From Erythroxylum novogranatense (Eukaryota > Streptophyta > Magnoliopsida > Malpighiales > Erythroxylaceae): a stretch of 64,000 nucleotides of DNA. How positions within the stretch are numbered: the first letter of the stretch is position 1; each line of letters begins with the position of its first letter. The stretch spans positions 25,386,809 to 25,450,808 of the forward strand of contig CM057228.1 of NCBI GenBank assembly GCA_029891385.1, written 5' to 3'. Under the pieces are notes generated by a model. The model did no database searches, had not been told where the DNA came from, and saw nothing but the letters and a program-made list of their open reading frames with translations. Of this stretch, positions 45,598 to 56,950 are shown piece after piece. The position numbers and the translations under genes were made by a program.

Positions 45598-46840
45598 GTG
45601 CCATGTCATTTAATGAATGACAAATGACCCATATGTGTAACATCCCATCACCGATGAGAAGGGTAAAATGATAATTTGGAACGAGTTAGGAATGTTTAAA
45701 CTTATCTCGGCATGATCATGCATAATATGGCCTTTATATATATATAAATGGCAATTTTTACCCATGCACATGATTGTACATGCATTCATGACATTTTCCG
45801 ACATATGTGTCTATAAAAGTGTTTATTGTGAAAAATATGTTATTTGTGTTTGAAAAATTGAATTGGAGTGATTTATGAGTATTTTCCATTTTTGGGAACT
45901 TTTAGAAATTTTTCTGGAAAATTTCGGGAAAAATTTTCGAACCGAAAAAATTGCCAAGTGGCAGACTGATTGGATTTTCGGTACTAAAAATGACTGTCTA
46001 ATGGCACTGGAAAATTATATACATGATTTTAGGATTTATTACTTTGAGCCATTGGAATTTGGAGAGAAATTGGAGTAGAAATTGAAGTGTTAATGGAAAT
46101 GAATTAAATGAGGGCTTAAGAATAAGACAAGTGGCAAGGGACACATGTCACTTGCCTACTTAGTTTTATTCTAAATTGTTATATTATTAACCTAGAGTTA
46201 GAACACCATTCACGACACTTCTTCTTATTGGTGTTTTACATAAGATTTTCTTCTCTTCTCTGTAGCTCCTCTCTTCCTTCTTTTTTTCGTTGGTTTAAGC
46301 TCTACTCTCCCTTATTTCTTCTTGGCTTGCTCCTTCTTGTATTTACAATGAAAGATACCCAACTTGTAACATCCCGTTACTGTCATTAAGGGTATTATGG
46401 TAATATTGGGACAGACTGATAGGATTTCACTGCATACATTGACTGAGCATGTTACTGGCCTCTAATCATAGAGGAACTGGTTTACTGCATATGCATATAT
46501 TCATTGGTACATGCATTCACGATTTTCAGGGATCTGATTGTGAGTATGAATTCTTGAATCGACTGGATCGAGAGTTAATTGAGGAATTAGAGTGATTGAG
46601 TGCATTTGGCTGATTCGATACTGTTTATGAGTGATCGGTAATTTATAGAGGCTTATAGGAAATTTTTGCTATTTATAGAGTTTCGGTTGGATGAAAAATT
46701 TGCTAGAGGCGATAAATTCGATTCGGATTCGAAATTGGTGGCAAATAGCGTGGAAAATATAGATTGGTGATTCTAAGAATAAAATGTTGAGCTATTAGAA
46801 ATTGGAGACTGAAATTTGAACTGAATCGGAGACTCATGGC

Positions 46841-46848
46841 TATAAATA
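46841..46848 (+). promoter_or_regulatory. TATA box in solo LTR
   Basis: TATAAATA in GGCTATAAATATC, about 475 bp into the LTR; the downstream sequence is a pyrimidine-rich leader. Confidence 0.55.
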
Positions 46849-47962
46849 TCTAAGTGGAATGGGAAGAGGGAAAATACCTTAAGGCATTTTCGTTTTCTTC
46901 CTCTCCCTTCTCCACAGTGGTTGCGATTTCTCCCTATTGGTGAGTCTTGCTATTTCTCCTTTGGTTTTCCTCTCATTGTGTATAGCTAAGCGATTTCTTT
47001 GTATTTGATGAAGGATTTAGAGGCTTTTGAGAGGTGTAATCGGTGATTTGGAGGATTTAGGGTTTCGGTGAAAATCTGGAAAATCGTCGATTGGTATGTT
47101 TGTTGAGTTTAAAGTTGTTTTATTAGTTCTGCGTGAATTTATGGCATTTATGAGAGTTGATTTGAGGTAGGTGAGGGTTTTATGGAGGTTGGTATGTGTA
47201 TTAATGGCGGAAATCGATCGGAGAACACGATCGGATCATTGCAGCGTCATGACAGCCTTGAAGCTTTTAGGCTTCGTCTGACGAATAAATCGATTTAGAT
47301 TAAATGCATTGGTCATGACGATGCAGATGACGTCATGACGAGCAAGGAAAAACACGTCATGACGAGTCTTTGGCGACGTCATGGCGAGCAGCGAGAGGAG
47401 ACGACGCCTTGTGGTGAGCATGCCTTTTCTCATGGCGAAGGCGATGGTCGTGCGAGGAATTTTCTTAATTGGTTCAATTATGTTTAATTGGGCATATCTT
47501 TTGGTGTAGACCTTGATTGAGGTGATTCAGTTCATTATGAACTAGGTAAAGAGGTCTACAATTGAGGATAAGTATGGAATTCAATTTGATTTAATTGGTC
47601 TTGAATTATAGAGATTAAGGTCAATTTTGATTCATAATGTGACTAAGTGTCAAATTGAGACTATCGGAGTTTAATAGGAAATTGCTATAGGAGACTTGAA
47701 TTGAGGAAATTGGTGGATTATAGGAATGGATCAATTATTAGTGATCAATTGAACAAAGAAATAGAATTGGGGTTAAAGTGCGAAATTAGGAATTAGCAGG
47801 AAGATTGTGAATATTCATTGTACATCATTTCTTTGAGACATATGCATTCTTGTATCGTTTAATTGAGCAATCGGTAATAGATCGTATTTAAGCATTATAG
47901 GCGTCGTTGGATCATCGTTCCACAGACGTTCTTTGGGACTTCAGCGAGAGCTTCGGAATGTG

Positions 47963-48915
47963 GTGAGTAACCTAGTTGGTTTCTCAAATTCTTGAGTGTC
48001 TAAATGTTCACCGTAAATTACTTGATAACGTGAAGTACATGATTCTTGAATTATATGTGATTGGATTGCCTTTGTGTGACCGCATGACTCTTTGGAAAAG
48101 TGCGATTGAATTGTATGTGTTTCTTGAATTGGATTGGATTCTTGAATTATCGATTCTTTGTTACCTTTGGGCTTTATAGCCATACATCGTAAATTCTTGA
48201 ATCATTGAATCTTTGAATTCTTGTAAGTTCTTGAGAGATACCTCTTGGGCTTTATAGCCATACATCGTAAATTCTTGAATCATTGAATCTTGAATTCTTG
48301 TAAGTTCTTGAGAGATACTCTTGGGCTTTTATAGCCATATCTTGAGCTCTTGAATCTTGAATTTCTTGAACAATCGCATTGCATGCATAAATGCATGATC
48401 GAGATAAAGGATCGTGACCCAAGTTCTTGATCTCTTTGAAAAGAGCCTAGAGCTTGAACATCTTTGTCTTATCCGGCTTAGCAGGGAGAAAATCACGACA
48501 GCGCCCCCATTGTTCTTGGTGAGCACTTGGGCACAACATCGAATAACGGAAAGAGTCTCATATGCATTATATACATGGTGATTGAATTGCTGAATTGTGT
48601 GACGATTCTTGAACCGAGTGATGCCATGATTTTGTAAATTGTGGCGTAAAGCGCGCTACGCTCTTGTATTATTACTATCGACATCATGTATCTTGATATA
48701 GACTCATGTACCGTTATGTAAACGTGTTACGCCATCAGTATTAAGATACTATATCTTGTTGTAAATCGTATAGATTATCATGCTGTTATATATCTGTAAA
48801 TAGATATTCTGTGTGTCGTGTCATGCGCAATTTGCGTAATGCATGATTTAGTGAACCATCGATGATGGTTTCTCATTTGAGTTCGAAACTCACCCAACAT
48901 TGCAATTATTTTCAG
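47963..48915 (+). other. Putative LTR intron (group I)
   Basis: Donor TG|GTGAGTAACCTAG and acceptor GCAATTATTTTCAG, 953 nt. The extra length compared with 41397-42068 is partly the 78-bp tandem repeat. Confidence 0.45.
48169..48360 (+). repeat. 78-bp tandem repeat, about 2.4 copies
   Basis: Copies start at 48169, 48247 and 48323 (GGGCTTTATAGCCAT..), sharing ATTCTTGAATCATTGAATC and GTTCTTGAGAGATAC. It lies within the putative LTR intron of the 46365 solo LTR. The second and third copies each lost one or two bases. Confidence 0.9.
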
Positions 48916-51900
48916 GAATCGAAGAGTACCCGTTAGCAAAAGCGGGAGTATGGTATGAGATTCAAGTGAAGGTCGAGAAGTCGGGATCGGTTCGTGTATG
49001 CCTTGCATGTCTTTACTTTTGTACTAAAATGATTATTTGTATTCGTAAGATTGACCTCGGTGGCTTTTGAAAATGTTTGTACCCAATTGGATAGACTTCC
49101 GCGCATTTGTTATTTAATAGTAATGTACTGATTTTTGATCGAGTGGTTAGCACGCCATTCTCGCGGGGCACGGACCCGGATATCAATGTGGATGTCGGGT
49201 TCGGATCCTGCGAGTGTGGGGTGTTACACAACTTAACTTAAGCCGTGGGTGTGAGGGGTGTGAGAGGGAAGATGGTGTGTTGGTGAAGAATTGAAGATTT
49301 GAAGCTTGATAGGTAAGAATTTTGTTTTGTGTTCTTAATTTGGTAGTTAGAAGCATTTATTGTGATGACTTGTACATTAATTGCTTGAACTTGTGTTTGG
49401 TATAAATGGGTAGGTTATTTTCTTGGTTAATTTATGATTAATTGAGGATGAATGATGTTGAATATGGTATTGGAAAATTTAAGTGTTTTGGATTGGTTTT
49501 TATGATGTTAGATGAATGTTATGAATGAAAGATAATTTTGCATGTGTGCTGCCATTTTGGGGTTACTTGTTCAAGTGAATGGCTTGATGAAATTGTGGCT
49601 GAATTAGTGACTCAATTGGATGCTTATTGATGTAGAAATGGTGTTGGAATGAAAGGAGTAGAGTTAGGTATAAAATTTGGAAAATTTTACTTTGTGTATG
49701 TTTAAGGTATTTGATCATAACTTTTGATATGGTTATGCTATTGAGTTGAGGTTTGGTTTGTATTAAACTTGAGAAGTTTGAATAGATTTCTTATGAAGAA
49801 AGTTCTGTCCAATTGTGGCTTGAAAGGTTTGGAATTTTGCTTTGAAAGTGAGACATATGTGCAGGGTGAATGTTGGTGAGGCTAACATTGACGATTTTGT
49901 GACCAGAAACTTGGGAAATTTTTCTAGGCTAAAGTAGACAGATTTTGTAAAATTGGTCTTCATGAAAGTTGAAGATTTTCTTGTTAGCTTTCTATCTCCA
50001 CCAAGTATGACATTTTTCGATTTGTAGGTTGAAAGTTATGGCTTGTTAACTTTCAGATGGTAATTTATGTCATAATGTGTTTTGGTGTGTGTAATGTCTC
50101 TAAGTATGGGTTTTGGTGATTTATGTGTTCTGATGCTAATTTTGGACTGTTATGGTTTAAATTAGCTCAAGTGATCTTATGGAAAGTTGTAGAGGAATGT
50201 TTTGTCTTTGTAATGAGGTATTATATGCGAATTTTGGATGAAAGGATTGTAAGTTATGAATTTGTAAAGTTTGGATATAGTTTAGGTTCTATGCTGATTT
50301 AATACTCTATAACAGGGCAACCACAATAATGGGAAAATTTGACCTAGTTAGAGTTCTAATTTGCTTTTAAGTCCTTCATGAGAATTGTAGAATGTGTTCT
50401 TCTCTTTTCAGTGATATAAAGCATGAAATTTTTCGATAATGGGATAGGAAGTTATGAATTTTGAAAGATTGTGTTACTGTTGAGAATGACTTATATAGGC
50501 AGAAATTTTAAGTGAGAATTTGATTGGTTTAGAGGTTTAATTTGCTTCCAAGATGTTTATGAAAGTTGTAGAATATGTTTTTCTCTTTTGATTGATATAA
50601 AACTTGGAATTTTTAGCAAAGGGGATGAGAAGTTATGATTTTTGGAAAACTGTTGTATTCTTTTGAATGATATTGTGAAGACGGTAGCTTTTATTGCATT
50701 TTTGACACCCTTAGAGGTGAAATTGATTTGTGAGCTCTTTATGAAACTTGTAGGATTTTCTGTGCTCTTTCCAATGAGTCCTCATTTGTGATTTTTGGAC
50801 AATGGAGTAAAGAATTATGATGTTTAGAGTTTCTGTCATTGTGTAGGATGATGTTTATCTGACAGATATTTTGAGGTACTTTTTGACTCCTTTAGAGGCA
50901 GATCTAGTTCTTAATCTCTTCATAGAATTTGTAGAGTTTTCTTTTAGCTTTCTATTGATACCAAGTTTGTGCAATTTGGAGTTCTAAGTAAGAAGTTATG
51001 AATTGGAGAAGTTGGGTTGTCGGAAGAAAAAAGACCAGAGTTTTCCAGGTCAATCACTGTAGATGACTTAGTCGACTAATAGGTCTTCGATTAGTCGACT
51101 AATGAATGTAATTTTTACATGCATTAGTAGTCATGTTTTTCTGACCCGACCTTCGATTGATCTGATTTTTAAAGCGTTAGATTCCTAAGACATTCCTCTA
51201 CCTCTCCATGAAAATTTATGGATTTTGAGATTAAATTGAAAAAGATTGATTAGATCAAAGTGAGAGGATTGGTTGAAAAAGTCTGAACATACTTCAATAT
51301 TTTGGTGATATCTCGATCTGTAGAGATCCAAATGAGGTGATTCTTATTCCTAATTAAACTAGAGACATGGGGCTACAAGTTATCTGAAGGAAACAAATTT
51401 TCAATTTAGTCCCTAAGATGTTCAATTTCTAGAGTGAAGTTGGATATAGTGTACAGTCTCGGTTTTAGCAATAATTGGACCTATAGAGGTCCGAATTGAG
51501 TGATTTTGGTGTCAATGAGTTTTTAAAATTCATAGGAAAATATTGTGACGGGAATTTTTGGTATAATGTCGGGAATGTCACGAACATGCATACATGTGCA
51601 TTATTAAATATTTCTTATTGTACATTTGGTAAAGTTTGAATATTTTGACTATTTTAGTAGCGCATTTGGAACGTCAACCCACAGACGTTGCCGAAACTTC
51701 TAGGTATTAGCTTCGAAAGCAAATGGTGAGTGACCTAGACGGTTCCTCAATTATTATTTGCTTCTGTTTATACTTCTATGGTGAATAATGGTGGGATTGT
51801 GTTTTTGTTAGCCCCAAGATTTTTTTTGGATTAATCATGATTAGATTAAATTGATTAAGTTAGATTAGCATTAATTAAGGTGTCATAAATTAATATATGA

Positions 51901-52161
51901 TAGCATTAATGAGTTAGGTGAAGAGTTTAGGAAGTTAAATATGTTAGTTGAACTTAGGTGAGTTAGGTGTAATTAATGTATTAATTGGGCTTTGGGTCCA
52001 AATGAAGTAAGAAAGAAGAGAGGAATTTAATGCAATGGGCTTGAAGGAAAAGAGTTAGTGGGCTTGAGTAAGTAAGGAGGAGAAATGAAAAAGAAGAAGA
52101 AGAAAGAAGAAGGAAGTAAGTTGGGCTTAGGCTTATTGGGCTTAAGTAATTTAGAAAGGAG

Positions 52162-52168
52162 TATATAA
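52162..52168 (+). promoter_or_regulatory. TATA box in Tekay-type 5' LTR
   Basis: TATATAA in GGAGTATATAAGGAAGG, 357 bp into the LTR; the same sequence is at 59513-59519 in the second LTR. The transcript start would be near 52195, upstream of the putative donor at 52303. Confidence 0.6.
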
Positions 52169-52302
52169 GGAAGGAGATAAGTGATTTTTGTAGGAAAAGA
52201 AGATAGAAACGAAATTTGGAGGGAGAGGAAAGAAGAGTGTCGTGAAAGGAGGGAGGAAAAGGAGAAATAAGAGGCTTGTTAGGGTTTGGCATTTCTATGA
52301 AA

Positions 52303-52852
52303 GTGAGTGTATTAAATGCTTGATGATGATTGAAACCGTCATGAAGAAACTTGTTGAATGAATATAATGAAAGGCATGAACGATGTATGAAAAGATGATT
52401 TTAAAGAAACAATGAATTGGATAAGAACAGTCCAATTTCCTTGTATGATTCATGATTGCTATGTTATGTGGGTAAGGTATTGTCCTAAGAACTGTCACGT
52501 GCACGTTGACCATGAAGCCTTCGCCTGCTTTGCTTGATTGTGGCATAGGATGATCCAACATTTTGGACTCTAAAGATTTGCCCATATAGACTCATTAAAT
52601 GAGACTATATGGTTGCCAAAATAAGGACTTACGAGCCATTTGATGTGTTTCATATGTGATACATGAAAATGCAAGAATGATGAATGTTTGAATTGTGAGA
52701 AATTATGTTTGAGTATTGATGAACATTGCATGATGCATGTATTATGATTGTATTGAAAGATTGCTAAAAGTATGAATAACTAATAGACTGCTTGATATAT
52801 AAATATAAATGTGTTACCCACGAGATAAAGCTCACCCCTAAAAATTTTCCAG
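52303..52852 (+). other. Putative LTR intron in Tekay-type LTR
   Basis: Donor ATGAAA|GTGAGTGT and acceptor CCTAAAAATTTTCCAG, 550 nt. The second LTR has the same donor (59654), and its acceptor reads TTTTTTAG (60203). The acceptor lies after the GTTACCCACGA..GCTCACCCC block shared with the group II LTRs. Confidence 0.4.
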
Positions 52853-53467
52853 AAATGAGCGGGATCCCGAGGAGCAAGCTTAAAGGCATTTACTCCAAGA
52901 TTTTCTTTTGATTTTGTATTTGAAATGATTTTGTAAAACAATGCTTTAGTTGCATTTTGAGAAGATATTGTATTTTGAAACTTCATTGTAATTGGGCTTG
53001 AAATGCTCACTAAAGCATTGTATGAATATGACATGATTTGATGAAGATGGAATGAATGAATTATGAGCATAAAAATGTTCGGTTTTAATGTATTTTGAGA
53101 AATCCATGTATGTTTAAGACAATTGAATCATTGTTATAGTTTGGATATGATAGATGATTAAGAGTGTGGCTGTTGCTTGAATGGTGTTTGAAGATACCTT
53201 AGGGTTTAATCATGTTATATGAGGTTGTATGATGAGTTTTATGCGGTGGAAGTCTTAGAATTGAAAATTGGGTAGTTACATTTTAAGGGGATGTCTTTGT
53301 CAAATTTTCCTAAAATTTGACAAGATACTTAGCCTCAATATTAGACCCTCTTGGTATGAATTAGATCAATGAGTCTTCATGAAGATTGTAGTAGGAGTTT
53401 AGAGTTTTCCAAGGGTATATCGTTTGCTAAATTTGGAGTTCGGAGTCAAAAGATATGATCCTTACTA

Positions 53468-54430
53468 GAAAAGCAGAAATAAAAAGCAGAAGGAAGGAAA
53501 TCAGAAGATAGAAAAGCAGAAGGAAGGAAATCAGAAGATAGAAATTAGAAGGAAGGAAATCAGAAGATAAAAAAGCAGAAGGAAGGAAATCAGAAGATAG
53601 AAATCAGAAGGAAGGAAATCAGAAGATAAAAATAAGAAGGAAGGAAATCAGAAGATAAAAAGCAGAAGGAAGGAAATCAGAAGATAGAAAAGCAGAAGGA
53701 AGGAAATCAGAAGATAGAAATCAGAAGGAAGGAAATCGAGAAGATAAAAGCGAAGGAAGGAAATCGAGAAGATAGAAAAGCGAAGGAAGGAAATCGGAAG
53801 ATAAAAGCGAAGGAAGGAAATCGAGAAGATAGAAAAGCGAAGGAAGGAAATCGGAAGATAGAAATCGAAGGAAGGAAATCGGAAGATAGAAAGCGAAGGA
53901 AGGAAATCGGAAGATAAAAAGCGAAGGAAGGAAATCGAAGATAGAAAAGCGAAGGAAGGAAATCGGAAGATAAAAAGCGAAGGAAGGAAAATCGGAAGAT
54001 AAAAGCGAAGGAAGGAAAAATCGGAAGATAAAAGCGAAGGAAGGAAATCAAAAGATAGAAAAGCGAAGGAAGGAAATCGGAAGATATAAATCGGAAGGAA
54101 GGAAATCGAGAAGATAAAAAGCGAAGGAAGGAAATCGGAAGATAGAAATCGAGAAGATAGAAAGCGAAGGAAGGAAATCGGAAGATAGAAAAGTAGAAGG
54201 AAGGAAAGCAGAAGATAGAAATCAGAAGATAGAAAAGCAGAAGGAAGGAAAGCAGAAGATAGAAATCAGAAGATAGAAAAGCAGAAGGAAAGAAAGCAGA
54301 AGATAGAAATCAGAAGATATAAAAGCAGAAGGAAGGAAAGCAGAAGATAGAAACCAGATGATAGAAAACCAGATGATAGAAATCAGACGATAGAAAACCA
54401 GATGATAGAAATCAGACGATGGAAAAATAG
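53468..54430 (+). repeat. 30-bp minisatellite in 5' LTR
   Basis: About 30 imperfect units composed of CAGAAGATAGAAAAG and CAGAAGGAAGGAAAT half-units. At the edges the units read CAGAAG; in the centre most read CGAAG or CGAGAAG. The right end turns into CAGATGATAGAAA units (54350-54420). A minus-strand frame through it (53707-54051) is only the repeat translated. Confidence 0.95.
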
Positions 54431-55141
54431 GACGCTGCAGAATGTAGGAGATAGAATCAGCCTTTGTAGTCTTCATAAGAGTTGTAGATCTAGATGTCTA
54501 ATTTCTTATGCTGAAAGAACGAAAACATTTGGAGCTATAGATTTAAAGTTATAGCAATCGTGTCAAAAGAGTTTCGATTCGATTTCGGAAGTGAGCATGG
54601 TCCGTTGTTTTGGGCATATTTCCCTCATACGACCTCCAAATGAGGTGAGGCTTGAACCATTGGATTTATAAGACACTTATCTTTCACTCCATAAAATCCG
54701 GTATCAATTGGAGTTAAATTGAGAAAGTTTGTTCTAAAACAATTGAAAGGTCAGTTAAGAGGGCATGTTTCGGGTATGAACTCTCTTAGGTTTTGGGAGC
54801 GTATCTTAAGTATATGACTCCGATTAAGGTGATTCTTGTTTCAGGGAGAACTTGAGACATAAAGCTACAAATTATATGAATAAGTCAACCCATGATTTTA
54901 GTGTATACATGGTGTGTGCTTGCCACGAAGGTGGAGTTACAATTAAGAATCTGCAAGATTATAAGCAAGGTTTGGGACAATGAAAAGTTGGGCTCAAAGC
55001 AGGTTCCGACGTCTATGGTACTATAGTAAGAGTAAAAGTGTCAAGTTTAAGGTCTCAGCAATGCAAGTGTCTCGGGGATGGGCTCCACTCGGGCTCACAT
55101 CCCGGGACAGTCGGGCTCCCAGGATCGGGGTCTGACATCTG

Positions 55142-55153
55142 TGGTATCAAAGC
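55142..55153 (+). other. Tekay-type primer binding site, copy 1
   Basis: TGGTATCAAAGC, four bases after the LTR end; it corresponds to the tRNA-iMet-complementary TGGTATCAGAGC with G to A. Confidence 0.8.
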
Positions 55154-55351
55154 GAAACCGGGTTTAGGGTTTCCTAGGAACCTTAGTGGGATGTCTAAGG
55201 GTCAAGTCAGCATGCATTTTCCTACATGAATTATGTGAAGTATGTGCACTGTTTTAAATGCATAACATGCAACATTGTTTTCAAATGAGTGAATTGAATT
55301 TGTTTTATGTGAACTAAAGATTTTCACTGATTTTTTTAAATTGAAGGAGTA

Positions 55352-56560
55352 ATGCCGCCTCGAAAGAGAACTCGAGGAGCTCAATCTCGGCCCAGCTCTC
55401 AGCGCGGAAGTACGGATGAGTCGTATGTTCCGCAGGATGCAGGGACCATTCCTGTTTCCGATTCCGATGCACCAAGTGTGCAACATGAGCCGCCTCCACC
55501 TCCTCCTCCTCAAGTGAACCCTATGGATCCCCAGTTCTTCCAGGCATTCGCCCAGGCTTTCACTTATGCCATGGGCCAAGGAAGATAGACTCAAGTACCA
55601 GCCCCAGTAGAGAAGAGCGGGCAGTATGATAAGCTCCGAAAGTATGGGCGATTGACTTCAGTGGGACCACTAATCCGAGGAAGTCAAGCATGGTTGAAGA
55701 GGACCGAGAGGTCCTAAATCGATGAAGTGCAATGATGATGATGAAGCTCGATTTTGCGATCGACCACTGCGAGGGATGCACTTGCCTTGGTGGGAGTCGC
55801 GTGCCCATGATCGGGAAGTACCTCAGATCTTGACATGGAGGGAATTCTAGAGGCCTTCGGAGGAAGTACTTCTCGATGGTCTACATGTAGGATAAGGCCG
55901 GGAATTTTGAATCTCGCTCGAGGAGTTGAGTGTGGCGAGTCTGAATTGAAGTTCACTCGAGTTATCACGGTATGCGACCAATATCGTGGCAATCAAGAAG
56001 ACAAATGCCAGAAATTTGAGGGTGGATTACACCTAGGGATCCGAGAAAAGTGGTGATCCACAACTTCCGTGATTACCAAAGATTTGGTGGATCTTTGCTC
56101 TTCAAGTCGAGAAATTTGAGAACATCCAAGGCTGAAGTGACTAAGAAGAGGAAGAAAGAGAGCAGTTCTCAGAAAAGGCATGAGTGCTCAAAGACCACTA
56201 GGAGCATTAGAACTCGATATCTGCAGAGTGGTGTGGGTAGCGATGGCCCCACTAAGAGTAAGCGACCTAGGACTACTACAATGCAAGCTTCGGTCTGGCA
56301 AGTCCGGGATGGACGGTAGAGGGAATCTCCGTGTGATCACCGTGGGAGATTTCTGAGGGGAATGTCTGCTGAAGATAGGAGCATGTTTTGGTCAGGCCAA
56401 AGGGGCCTTGAATCAAGGATTGTCCCAGGCGATCAGCAGAAAGGTCTCGATCTCGAGCCCCAAGAAGAGAAGCGAAGCAGTGGCATCTCGGCCGATCATG
56501 GTGTGGGCGATTCAGGCTGCAAGGAAGGCATATCCGGCGGGGAGACCTAGAGGAGGGAGT
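55352..56560 (+). pseudogene. Tekay-type gag, copy 1
   Basis: Starts MPPRKRTRGAQSRPSSQRGS and continues through a Pro-run linker (PPPPPPPQVNPMDPQFFQAF) to AYAMGQGR-like sequence. After several frameshifts the gag core is still readable in pieces: AIDF.GTTNP, VPMIGKYLR, KYFSMVYM, and KFEGGLHLGIREK with VIHNFRDYQR (55985-56090). The zinc knuckle near 56360-56430 is damaged (FWSGQRGLESRIVPG, where C..CG..GH....C is expected). The Arg/Gly-rich and basic end lies at 56440-56560. Confidence 0.75.
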
Positions 56561-56569
56561 CGAGCACCG

Positions 56570-56950
56570 GCTCGAGTCTTTGCCATAACCGGGGAAGAAG
56601 CTGCGGCGCTCGGAAGTAGTGACGGTATGGCTATGCTATTCGACTCTCTGTTTATGTGTTGATTGATCTGGCTCCACCCATTCATTTGTATCTGCAAGTA
56701 TGAATATGCATGTTGTGTGTCCCGAGGTTATGGACAATTTTCTGGTTGTTAGTACTCCTTTAGGGGTAAGGTGGTGATTAGTATGATCTATAAAATTGTG
56801 AGCTCGAGATCGACGGATTGCTAGGTGGTAGTAGATCTACTACCTCTAGACCTTGAGGTTGGATGTCATTTGGGGATGGATGTCATGGAGAAGTATAAGG
56901 CGAAGCTAGATTGTAGTTTGAAATGATCTGGGCAATGATCAAAAAGTGGT
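56570..56950 (+). pseudogene. Tekay-type protease, copy 1
   Basis: MAMLFDSLFMC at about 56628-56660 is the remnant of the LFDSGxxxSF active-site segment, broken right after the catalytic Asp-Ser. The rest (56700-56940) is recognisable only by position: LVVSTP-like and VILGMDWL-like sequence in other frames. Confidence 0.5.

Larger units (their letters stand above)
42850..45635 (-). mobile_element. LTR-like sequence, group II, interrupted at 45636
   Basis: On the minus strand it carries, in order: TATA box (45597-45591), a pyrimidine/purine-rich leader with AGAGAGAGAGAG, donor-like GAG|GTAAGAGAA (~45345), donor GAG|GTGGGTAAT (44984), GTTATCCACGAG..GCTCACCCCC and acceptor CCCCATCTCCAG|GTATTCGAGC (43978). 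This layout is that of the solo LTR at 25590. The left end near 42850 is not clearly defined, and the right end was displaced by the LTR that begins at 45636, so the rest lies beyond the window. The repeated 'ACGTACTACAC..' tracts near 44320-44390 match those at 27065. Confidence 0.6.
46365..49229 (+). mobile_element. Solo LTR, group I (2.9 kb), inside another group I LTR
   Basis: TGTAACATCCCGTTACTGTC..GAGTGTGGGGTGTTACA, flanked by CAACT (46360-46364 and 49230-49234). It contains a TATA box (46841-46848), a TGACG/palindrome module (47245-47380), donor TG|GTGAGTAACCTAG (47963), a 78-bp tandem repeat (48169-48360), both inner hairpins of the three-way fold (48846-48898) and acceptor ATTATTTTCAG (48915). 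No internal region is present. Confidence 0.87.
45636..51805 (+). mobile_element. Group I LTR, interrupted by two insertions and incomplete
   Basis: Starts TGTAACATCCCATCACCGAT, the same start as the 19745-24106 solo LTR read on its minus strand, and shares its block CATGCATTCATGACATTT. LTR sequence is present as 45636-46364 and 49230-51805. The gap is the solo LTR at 46365-49229 (CAACT). A second insertion, the Tekay-type element at 51806, cuts it 80 nt after its putative donor GGTGAGTGACCTAG (GT at 51726). Its 3' end is outside the window. Paired TTAGTCGACTAA palindromes lie at 51068-51079 and 51091-51102. Long AT-rich text at 49300-51000 has no supportable ORF. Confidence 0.7.
51806..55137 (+). 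repeat. 5' LTR of Tekay-type element
   Basis: 3332 bp. Contains TATA box (52162-52168), putative donor AAA|GTGAGTGT (52303), block GTTACCCACGA..GCTCACCCC with acceptor AAATTTTCCAG (52852), a 30-bp-unit minisatellite (53468-54430) and a GC-rich end (55080-55137) with CCCGGG and CTCGGGG motifs. Confidence 0.9.

Noticed and set aside
53468..54430. Regular short repeats that might suggest a CRISPR-like array
   Set aside because: Units are contiguous and degenerate with no unique spacers, and the genome is a plant.
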